From Bedellia somnulentella (lineage: Eukaryota; Arthropoda; Insecta; Lepidoptera; Bedelliidae), in the NCBI GenBank assembly GCA_963576735.1, contig OY755177.1, positions 9,052,001-9,116,000 of the forward strand: a stretch of 64,000 nt of DNA. Reading direction: 5' to 3'. Positions 44,915 through 54,600 of the stretch are shown piece by piece. The position numbers and the translations under genes were made by a program. Positions within the stretch are counted from its first letter, which is position 1, and each line of letters begins with the position of its first letter. Under the pieces are notes generated by a model that saw only the letters and a program-made list of their open reading frames with translations, had not been told where the DNA came from and searched no databases.

Positions 44915-46385
44915 TTTTTAATATAGTCCCGGTTATACCATCGATGCCGCTTGATTGTTTATTTTGTAGAGATCTAATAATTTCATGTACCTCTACCTCA
45001 TCAGTAGGAGTAAGAAACAACGAATTGTTATGGCCGCCTGCTACAGATATCTTTGATGCTAAGGTGGCCTCTGATGTGTTAAGACTCTGGAGGATTTTAT
45101 CTGACAGTTTTTTTCCCAGCGATGCAAAATATTCATTACAGTAGTTGATAGATAATTCAGGTGCTGATTTGGATGTAAGTAGATCTTTGTTGGTATTATT
45201 TTTACTTTTACTATTGCAGATATCTTTAATTGTTGTCCATAGTCTTTTCGTGTTGTTTTTGTTCTGTTCTAGTTTTTTATTGTAGTAATTATTTTTTAAA
45301 GTGTGAAGTATATTAACCAAATAATTTCTGTAGCGTTTATAGGTAATTTGGATTATCTCATTAAGGGGTTGTTTCTTGGCTTTTACGTGTAGTTGGTCTC
45401 GAACTTTCATACATTTTATTAAACCCGGAGTTATCCATTCTTTAAGATTATACTGTCTCTGACATTTTCTAATAATTGTTCTTTCTTTTTCTATCACATC
45501 AGTAATAGTGGATACAAATTTATTCGCAATTTCATCAACGTTAGTGTTGTTCAAAATGGGAGCCCAATCCATTTTACTAATAGTTTCTTCGATGCTTTCC
45601 ATATTATATTTAATATACTCTCTGCTACATTTTTCTATTTCTGGAGAGATCCTTATTCCTACACTAGCTATTTTATGGTCAGCTATGGATGTATCAGTGA
45701 CGAACCCTACGGATGATTTTGAGTATTTAGAGGATATAAATATGTGGTCAAGACAAGCTAGATTTCTAGTTGGTTTATTGATAGTGGGGGTTAAGTTAAA
45801 TTCAGATGTTAGACACAGATATTCAGAAGATCGTTTTGTATCTGTTTTAGATATAATATCAATATTGATGTCACCTGCCAGTATGATACACTCCTTATGC
45901 TTAACATTTTCCAGAACAGTGTGTAGCGATTTAAGAAACAAAGTTAAATCTTTAAAACTAGGAGATCGGTATATTCCTATTATTGAATATTTATTTGATA
46001 TTTCTATAACAACGCAGTTCGCCTCTTGAAAGTCAGGTTCAGACACGGAAACTTTAAGCCCGCTTTTATAAAAAACTACTACCCCACTTGCCTTATTGTA
46101 TGTCTTACTAGTTTGATAAGAGTTATACCCAGTTATTTTTTGTATAATTCAGTTAGGGTTTAGCCAGCATTCTGTAAGAATAATAACATCATATTTTGTC
46201 TTAGTAGACGATAATAACACTAAAAATTTATCTAAGTTAGCTTCTATACTTCTTATATTATAGGTCATTATATTAAACCTTAAATCTTCCCTAGTCAATG
46301 TCTCGCAATCCTGAATATTATCTGTTTCGTAACACTTTACCATATATAAGCTATCCAAATCTTGCATAATATCTTTACTAACCAT
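44915..46385 (-). pseudogene. LINE ORF2, endonuclease half
   Basis: Starts at the Met at 46385 and reads 'FNIMTYNIRSIEANLDKF' and 'YDVIILTECWLNPN', then a TGA at 46149-46151. The same frame resumes to 44915 with 'GIYRSPSF', 'LAGDINIDI', 'CLDHIFISS' and 'SIADHKIASVGI' (the usual 'SDH' pair reads 'ADH'), the APE-type endonuclease motifs. It is followed by the linker ('RLWTTIKDIC') and the start of RT ('KQSSGIDGITGTILKN'), where a SINE B breaks the frame. The in-frame stop suggests a point mutation. Confidence 0.85.
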
Positions 46386-46732
46386 TGGGAAGTTTTAATT
46401 TGAATGTAAATTTGATAAAAAATTGGTTCGTTTTAAGACTGTACGAGACGTTATGGCGATACTGAAAACAAGACAGACATAAGTTATCACAAAAGGACCA
46501 GTAATAATTAGCGCACATGATTAAAGTAAGATTGTGTGAACGTGTTAGTGTGTTTTTAAATAATGTATGTACAATAATTCGATTAATATATGCGAATAAA
46601 TAAATAGTAAAAAGTAAACGATGAAAACAAAACAATAATGAGAAGAAAACCTCTTTCATTCTCTGAAGGAACTCACAAGACATTGGATGTTGCCTACCGT
46701 GCGCAGAGAAATTAATCGCGTCACTACTAAAG

Positions 46733-47400
46733 TTAACTAGCAATTTTCTCTGTATGAACAGTCGTAGATCCAACTTTTTGTTCCAGCTCTTGTTCGTTTC
46801 GTATTCTAATTGCAGGTGCTTTTTCCACTTTGCGCACGTAGATGGCCCCATCCTTAGTCCAACAATAACGAAAAAGATGTAGTTTGGCACGTGCTCTTGT
46901 TTCGCGAAATAACCACCTTGTCTTTTTAGTCAATCTTTCATTTACAAAGATTTTATTAGAAGTTCCATGAACAATATCATTGGAATTAGTATTGGGTCTT
47001 GTCTTTGCTGCTTTGAGTAGATGTTCGCGTTTCGTTCTTCTATTAAATCTTACCACAATAGGACGGGAAAATTTTGTTACTGCGTTGTTTGCACCTTTTA
47101 GCTGACGAGGGCCAACTCTCGTGACATCTTCCAAGTCGTTTTCACAAATGTCCGCACCTAACTTTTTAGCAGTGAGAAGTACAACATGATATATGTTTTC
47201 ATTCTCTATCTCTGGTACCCCTATTATTTCCACCTCATTCCTCAGGTTGTATTGGCCTTGTTCCTCAACAAAATCTTGCATTTCATGGACTTTCAGTTTC
47301 AAGTCGCTAATTTCTTTATCTTTTATAGATATAATTTGTTCTATATTATCGAGTCTATTCATGAATAACTCGATAGCCTCGAATTTAGATTTTAAGTCGG
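46733..47400 (-). pseudogene. LINE ORF1, coiled coil and FP25K/L1-ORF1-like part
   Basis: After a one-base shift relative to the N-terminal part, the frame reads 'NRLDNIEQIISIKDKEISDL' (heptad coiled coil), 'LRNEVEIIGVPEIENENIYH' (start of the RRM-like fold), 'DLEDVTRVG', 'RPIVVRFNRRTKREHLLKAA' and 'IFVNERLTKKTRWLFRETRA'. This is the nucleic-acid-binding region shared by insect LINE ORF1 proteins and the baculovirus FP25K family. It ends with a stop at 46733. Confidence 0.8.
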
Positions 47401-47412
47401 AACTACTAATAT

Positions 47413-47811
47413 TTAATCTGTGCTCATAGCTTTGACTTCCTCCGCCAGGTTATGTGTTTCTGTCGGAATAATTGCGCTCACATCCAAAGGTGGGGGAGCT
47501 CTTCGGTTACCACGATTCATATTAACATTTTGAGTAGAGGTAGTAAAAGTGTCGTTTAAAAGATGATGCTGACGAACTGGTGTATCGGTGTTGTCACCCT
47601 TCGGCATCGATGAATTACATTCAGCGCACATCCAGGAGCTTTTGAGTGCCTCGGAATAAGCCGTAAACATCTCTATAGTGATGTTCAAACATTGTAGGTC
47701 GTACGTTGAACGGCATTTTTTACATTCCATATAATTCACCTTATTTATGTGTTTACCGCAGGCATTACACTTTGCAACCATTTTTGCTTCGATCAAGGTA
47801 TTTTTTGGCAC
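47413..47811 (-). pseudogene. LINE ORF1, N-terminal PHD-like zinc finger
   Basis: The start is taken at the ATG at 47811. The pattern 'CNACGKHINKVNYMECKKC' ... 'YDLQCLN' ... 'WMCAEC' is the PHD-like finger at the N-terminus of many lepidopteran LINE ORF1 proteins. A proline/serine linker follows ('GNRRAPPPLDVSAI'). The frame ends early at 47413; the continuation is in another frame (46733-47400), consistent with loss of one base near 47415. Confidence 0.8.
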
Positions 47812-47815
47812 TGGG

Positions 47816-48560
47816 TATGTATAGGATGGTGCCTACTTCATAAAAACATATGTCGAATATAGTTTCTCAATTCGACCACGGTCCAAGTGCTCTGTGATTT
47901 CGGTTTGATGGCAATAATGACAGTGACAATTCTGTCAATCTGTCATCAGTCAATTTGACGTATGTGGGTAAATTGAGCAGGTAATTTTAAGTTATCAAAA
48001 CAAATATTTTATAAAATTTGTGAATACCTTTATACTTTCTCTTTTCTTTCCTTGTGTGAGAAGATTTTGAAAAAGTTAACGACTTCAATTTATCTATGAT
48101 GCAGCAGCTTTACTCGAAATATGCGGTCCCAGTGGATGCAAACTTGTGCAATCGATGATAGTAAATATGAACCTCACTTATTCAGCAAATACTTCACTAA
48201 GCATTAACTTTAAACCACAAAAAGATATAATAAATTCGGAGACCAAGCAACAGGTATGTTTACAAAAAGAACGCCGTTTTGCTTTTTCATGCACAATATC
48301 GAGTTCAAATCCCAAGTTGCGACTTTTTTTTTATAAGTAGTTTTTTTATAAACTGTATTAATTTAAAAATAGCAAGCAACATTACCTTATTGTATATTTA
48401 GAAATGTATGCTTATATAAGTTAATTTAATGATAACGTAATAAATTTATGCAACTAGTATGAATCAAATATGTATGTAAATATATAATGTTTAACGTAAA
48501 AGAATTTCCTTAAAAATCTCACGGGCATTTAGGCACCGTAATTTATAACAGTCTTACTCC
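47816..48560. other. LINE 5' UTR and flank; one weak exon candidate
   Basis: About 47816-48000 is probably the LINE 5' UTR. On the plus strand, 48197-48251 ('aaatacttcactaagcatta...accaagcaacag') has an AG before it and a strong donor cag|gtatgt at 48252. It may be an exon of an unidentified gene, but nothing else supports it. Confidence 0.3.
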
Positions 48561-48569
48561 ATTCGAGTC

Positions 48570-49362
48570 AACTATCTCGAAACTTCCCCATTTATCTCGA
48601 AAACGAAGCACCGGAGAGGGTTTGCTCATCGGACCTTTTTTGATTCTAATACCATCCCCTATACGACGAGCTAAAAAAAACCCCCCCTAATCTGGTTTTT
48701 TTTTTATAAATTCGTCTGTTTACTTCATACATTTTCAACACACCTTCGGTAGCCTATATCTCGGAATCGATGCGTCTTAGGGGTTGGGTTATAGGGACCT
48801 TTGGCTGCTCATCCTAACACGCTCGAGCAGCCCCAGTGTCTGAAAGTCGCAAAAACTGCATGCGACGAGTGGTCGGTATTTAGTGCGAAAATTTTCTAAG
48901 TCCTGCGCCCCCTTCGCTACGAAATTTATATATATTACGAAACTTCCCCATTTATCTCGAAAACGAAGCACCGGAGAGGGTTGGCTCTTCAGACCTTTTT
49001 TGATTCTAATACCATCCCCTATACGACGAGCTAAAAAAACCCCCCTAATCTGGGTTTTTTTTTCATAATTTCGTCTAAGTGTTTATTTCATACATTTTCA
49101 ACACACCTTCGGTAGCCTATATCTCAAGAATGCAGCGTCGGGCCGAGATGGATGCTCCGACCTTTTTTGTTTCTATTGCTATTCCCTATCTGATGCGCTC
49201 AGAAAAACAGCCCTTCGCGAGTTAATTTTTTTTATCGATGAAATTAGACTGTCTTTGGAAGCACCCTTTGAACGGCGATATCTCGAAGACGGAGCTTCGG
49301 AGAGGATGTTGAGCTTATTTGCTTCTTTTATCATTCCCTACAAGATAAGCTAAGAAAAAGCG
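48570..49362 (+). repeat. modular 'atatctc' repeat array; right arm of the large inverted repeat
   Basis: Two direct copies of a unit of about 185 bp (48580-48770 and 48938-49125: 'aaacgaagcaccggagaggg', 'cctatacgacgagctaaaaa'). They are followed by related modules ('cagcgtcgggccgagatgg', 'gacggagcttcggagagg'). Each module starts near 'tatctc', has 'gg-agagg', then 'cattcccta' or 'catcccctat', and ends 'gctaa-aaaaa'. 49057-49362 is the inverted partner of 41205-41535. No coding sense found. Confidence 0.65.
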
Positions 49363-49518
49363 TCTTTTTTTTAAAAAAAAAAATTCCAAGTCTTTTGACC
49401 ATTCATTTGAGGAAACTTTGGAGGCCCATATCTCTAAAACTATCACAGAAAATATTCACAGACCAACGATAGCAACAATGCTCTATCGTTTCGTTGACAG
49501 GGCTCTCAGATCTCATCC

Positions 49519-49768
49519 ATACATATACTCACGGCTGTAAATCCCTAGGAGGGGTAGCCAGAGCTAAGGAATTAGAAATTCCTCAACCACTTTTGGAAAT
49601 GATAGAGGGGAAAAGATGGTAAAAATAAAGGTTTCTTGGTGATGGGTCTCCAACCGCATCGCCCAAAAATCCCTTAAAAGCCCCAATACTGTTAGTCGCC
49701 TCTTACGTACACCCACCAGAAGAAAAGGGGTAGTGCTATTTTAAGCCGACACTACACAGCAATCCGTC
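49519..49768 (-). mobile_element. SINE A copy with target duplication
   Basis: Complete copy from 'atacatatactcacggctg' to 'agccgacactacacagc', flanked by ATCTCATCC at 49510-49518 and 49769-49777. Confidence 0.85.
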
Positions 49769-49777
49769 ATCTCATCC

Positions 49778-50677
49778 GTCTTTCATATTGGCGCTCGTGC
49801 TCGCAAAAATGACATAGATTGGCTAAATGAGATGTTTACTGACATGGCTCTCACTTCTCAAATGACAACTCATGCTACCGGGGCTGGAGGAGGTGAATCA
49901 GGCCCTCTCTGGCGTGTGCGAACGCAACACTACCGTAAGAGAGGACTGACGGTACACATGTTTTGTATAGTGTAACTTTGTGACTTAGTAATAACTTACT
50001 GCGAGCACAAAGCATCGGTGATAGCCTATTCAGGACGAATGAGGCTTTGTTGCGTATGTATCTGATGTGGTCTTGTCCCTTCTACATATATCGGTATTTA
50101 TATACGAACTTTTATTATTTGTTTACGAACATCCGTCATTGTTTGAATTAACACCGCCAAAAACTATACCACAGGGGGGTAATTAATCAATGGGTAATCA
50201 TAACATACGGTACAAATACTCAGTAGTGAAATATAGCCAGCTTGACTATATGCCTGAGGAATTCCTATTAATATGTCAGTTAAACTTTATAATGCTATAA
50301 GTGACGATTTGAAACAGATGAATCCATATCTAATTCAATCCAAAACAAAACTGTTTAATTTTCTTTTAGTAAATTGCCTTTACGATTTAAATGTTTTTTT
50401 CAATATATGTGACATTTAAAAATTATATTTGACATGACTATTATAATAATGTGTATAATTTTAATGTGTAATTATTTTCTCAATTTTAATTGCTTGTGTA
50501 TGTTTTTATATCGATTGTTTTGTTTTGTTTCACAGCTTAAATACAATTGAAATAGTAATTTAAAGTATTATTTTTGGTTTAAAATGATATGACTTGAATA
50601 TTCAATGGCAGTACAAGCCATGAAGTTACTATCTAAGCAGGAGAGCGCACTAACAAAAATATGGTACACAATAATGA
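49778..50677. other. no gene seen
   Basis: The first 200 bases are less AT-rich (gctaccggggctggaggagg) but have no open frame of note. The rest is AT-rich. Confidence 0.3.
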
Positions 50678-50854
50678 AATTTACTACCCGGTAATAAAGC
50701 TTTTAATCTTTTTAATACTGTCAAGCAGAAAAACGTCCTAGAACGAGAGCCCGAACCAGAGAAGTTTGTCCCACTCGCTCGATTGCCAGTCGAGATTATG
50801 TTCAAAGAACAACAAATTCAAACGTATAACAGGTTACCGACTATTCCTTTTTAA
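50678..50854 (+). other. possible terminal coding exon of an unknown gene
   Basis: A 57-codon open stretch ends in TAA at 50852-50854. From 50726, after a pyrimidine-rich tract and AG, it reads 'NVLEREPEPEKFVPLARLPV' and 'FKEQQIQTYNRLPTIPF', which looks like real protein (charged, non-repetitive). Several 'aataaa' signals follow within 70 bases. An alternative donor (cag|gttacc at 50832) would make it internal. No family recognised and no partner exon found; it could also be a relic. Confidence 0.35.
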
Positions 50855-50935
50855 TAAATTGTTTTAATTATTATCGTCGTCAGTCAACTTAGAGATAAAT
50901 AAATTTCAAATAAATAATATAAGTGAAATAAGAGG

Positions 50936-51040
50936 ACGTGTAGTGTCGGCTTAACATAGCACAAATATTTTTCTACCCGCTCATCGTAAAAGCAACATAG
51001 GCTTTTGGTTTGGTTCTAAGCGATTTAGGTAGTGTAAATG
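50936..51040 (+). repeat. degraded SINE A head
   Basis: 'gtgtagtgtcggcttaacat' then a decayed middle ('ctacccgctcatcgtaaaag'). Confidence 0.5.
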
Positions 51041-51386
51041 AGGCTTTATTATACGTAAAATTTATTTTACAATTTGAAACGCAAGTCGTCATGTGTATGT
51101 ATTGACAATACTGTCATCTTCAAGCTTGTCAAAAACATAAAATTCAATATGGCTGTCTTGTACGAAAATAACTTTATGCGGTTAAATAATTTCCTAGTTA
51201 AATCTATTTAGCCAAAAGAAGGGTTTTATTACATTGTCTTACTGCGATATGTAAGTCAATGTATCGTCTAAGTTTATGTCTGTAAGTAAACATTATTAAA
51301 AAGAAAAAAATATGATTAGAAAGTGTGGAAATCGTGTCCTTAATTGCTATTTTGCAATGGTTTTATACAAGTTTGTACAATTTCAG

Positions 51387-51668
51387 GTTTCCTGAAGATG
51401 CCATTAAACTCTGTATTGGAAACAAAAAAAGGAGTTGTAAGGGTCAAGTCGCTGTCATTCTCCCTGAAAAGGTCTAATGCTTCAGGCGTTTCAACTGAAA
51501 ACCACTCTTCAAAACAAGACTTGAAGGAAAACTCTAATCCAAATCTTAATTTCTTGCCTGAGAATCAAGAAAATAAATCATTGAAACGTCCATTTAAGAA
51601 TACCTACCTCAACACACTTAATGCTGCAAAGAAATTGAAAGTAATACAAGAGGTAGCAATTGTATCAG
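51387..51668 (+). CDS. Usp1: Usp1 exon 1 (first coding exon)
   Basis: Acceptor 'acaatttcag' at 51386, ATG at 51398, donor cag|gtaaaa at 51669; ends in phase 1. It encodes a basic, Ser/Asn-rich N-terminus ('VRVKSLSFSLKRSNASG', 'KRPFKNTYLNTLNAAKKLKV') with no catalytic motif. It may carry a nuclear signal (inferred from basic clusters). Confidence 0.8.
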
Positions 51669-54600
51669 GTAAAATTTGGTAATTAATGCACATATTGCTG
51701 TTAACGGTGTATTTGTCTGAAATGTGGTGTCCTTGACGATGACTGTAGCTGAGTGGATGGGTGACTAGCATTTGGTCCAGAGGTTGCGAGTTTGATTACT
51801 GCTGAGAACAACATTTATGTGATGGGCATAAATTATTGATTCTTGGTCTTGGATGTTATTTGTATGTTTCGATGTTAAGTGTATTATACTATATTGAATA
51901 TATTGTTGAGTTAGTATCCTAAAGTACAACTTAACTTAGTTTGAGGCTAACTTGATCTGTGTTTAATGTGTCCCTATATTTATTTTATTAATTTATTTAT
52001 TGGAGAGAAACAACTCAAGATTGAAATGTAACCTCTTGGTTCTTACAAAATCCATTCAGCGTCTAGAATTACACTGTTAATATCAATTTATGGAATAATA
52101 GACTAAACTCTCAACATAGATCTTATGCAGTCAATTTAGCAAAATAATTACATAACCTCCTTTTTCTTCTGATACTTAGTTATGCAGTTTAATTCCTGGT
52201 TTATCTAAGTACATATTCATACTAGGGTTGTAACAGAATTTTGCCCCGTCTCTGCTACTGCGGTAGCTCCACAAGAAATCATACCTCCGCCTCCATAAAA
52301 TATATGTGAAGTTATGTATCACATAGGTGTAATTACATAAATCATTATAAAAACAATGATGACCAAACCATCCAGCTGCATCTCTAGTTTGTCAAATATA
52401 ATTTGCCTCTTCCTAATTTTGAATACTGGTTGATGAAATAAGTAATTAAAGCATACTATCAGTGTATGTACCTATTTCATTAAAATACAGGCTTTTTTAT
52501 TATACCATAAATTAATATATTTCTATATCCACTTTTTCCTCCGCATCTGCCTCCGCCTCGACTTAGGAGGCCCCCAGTTACACCCTTAATTTATACTTAG
52601 GGTGCCTTATGTTTAAGTGATGACCGCTGATCCCTTATTTAGAGTTATATAGAGTTCAAAATATAGGAGCACAATGTTTCTGTTATAGCATTTTCCAATA
52701 TCCTGTACACTTTTTTGGTGTTCCGATACTTTGTCATTTCACCATTAGTATTTTAATTTAAATAACTCAAATAGAAGTTTAAGAAAGATAAATATGAAGG
52801 ATAGTATTAAAAGAGTTTAACAAAAAGTACTTCTCATCAAATCCACCCAGAACCCCTGCCTTTTGTTCTGAGAGGCTTAAGAGAATTTGTCTTTTCCTAA
52901 CTCATATTTGTGGTAATTTATCATAGTTGTTAATGGTGAGGGAAAACATTATGAGGTAACCCACATGGCTAGTTACAAATCTAAGTACATGGTGATAGGC
53001 ATGCCGCTTTTCTTGTGATGACACTGTCCAAGCAAAATGTGGGTACTCTTAACACTTAGTGACTATGATACATATGTACATATACTTCTGGCCATTATTT
53101 CCCACTGAGGTAGGCAGAGACTATTGATCGCAACTTTTTATGATCCTGGCAAACCTCCTTAGCTTTGTTTACATCCATCAATGTTTTGATACATGCTCCT
53201 TTTACTTACTGACTATTAGGTGACACATGGAGTGAATGGTTAATTTTAAGTTTTTATTAATTTAATCTATCTTGAAAAACACTAAGTCATACATCAGTAA
53301 TAGTAAGTAAGTAATAGTAGATAATATTATTTTTTTATGCATATTAAAACCAATAACTTGTAACTCCTTGACAAACTTGGTTACTGGTCAGATTCTAGTA
53401 ATTAATGTCCTAACCTAATAAATAACAAATCAAAAATTATTACACTTTTGCTAATTAATGTTCGAAGTAAGGGTTCACTGAGACCAGTTACTATTCTACT
53501 ACTGGCAATCTATTGATGGGTTACCTACAGCTTTGCCCAATAACAGTGTCCCTCAAGCCATAATCCTCAAATTTTAAAACTTCATGAAATTGATTTTGAT
53601 CAATGCTAAAAAATAGTGCATAAATAGTGCTAAATAGTGCCATAGGCCAGATAAATAGTGCAATTATGGTTAAAAAGTTATAGCTAAAGTTTATTGAGGA
53701 TTATGGCTTGAGGTTCAAGCCATAATCCTCATCTCTGCAGCAAACAAACGGTGCGGCCTAGAGTCTAGGTTAAGGTTTCTGCTGGATTGTACCAGGACAG
53801 AAATGTATGTGAAAGTTAATGCTTTTTATTTAGATACTTGGGCTTAGTAAATCGGATGGAAATAATTATAGTCCGGAAGCACTATTTCCGCACTATTTAT
53901 TGACATTCAACCGAATAGCTGCAGACATTACGGAGATATTTGAGGTTTTCAAAACTTCAAGCCATAATCCTCATCAGGAAACCTTAATAACTCCGGAACC
54001 AATGAACGGTTCCTTCTGGGAATTGGCATAACGTGAGCAATATTTATGCACTATTTTTTGAAACCTTAACCTAGACTCTAGGCCGCACCGTTTGTTTGCT
54101 GCAGAGATTAGGATTATGGCTTGAACCTCAAGCCATAATCCTCAATAAACTTTAGCTATAACTTTTTAACCATAATAGCACTATTTATCTGGCCTATGGC
54201 ACTATTTAGCACTATTTATGCACTATTTTTTAGCATTGATCAAAATCAATTTCGTGAAGTTTTAAAATTTGAGGATTATGGCTTGAGGGACACCAATAAC
54301 ACTGCATATACCCCATCTCATGTGTCAACTTATATAACAACCATGGCAAGAAGGGTGCTATTCTAAAATAATAAAGTAACAGTAAATATGTTCCTTTTGT
54401 ATTTTATGCAAATAAAAAATATATATTCAATAACAAAAAAATCTATGTTTAATTTTAGAGAAGCACAAAACAGAACCCAAATTGATTGTACTGGGTGAGA
54501 CTCAAACTCGTTCTGCAATGTTGAATGGGCACACTCAAACGGACAACCAGTATAGTGGGAGTGCTCCTGCCAAGAAGACACCTATAGCAACACTTTCAAA

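Larger units (their letters stand above)
41628..47815 (-). mobile_element. LINE with PHD/FP25K-like ORF1 and EN-RT ORF2, broken
   Basis: A nearly full-length non-LTR element. On the minus strand: ORF1 from 47811, ORF2 from 46385, then a 3' UTR ending in an (ATT)n tail (aataataataataatc at 41628). It has a frameshift in ORF1, a stop in ORF2, an internal RT deletion, and insertions of SINE B (about 44530-44914) and a TAA-flanked element (42086-43110). It cannot be autonomous. Confidence 0.85.

Noticed and set aside
46378..46890. 170-residue minus-strand frame
   Set aside because: An out-of-frame shadow over the end of LINE ORF1 and the ORF1-ORF2 gap.
53546..54293. inverted microRNA cluster
   Set aside because: Exact 8-bp duplication and arm length show a transposable element; small-RNA output is possible but not shown.
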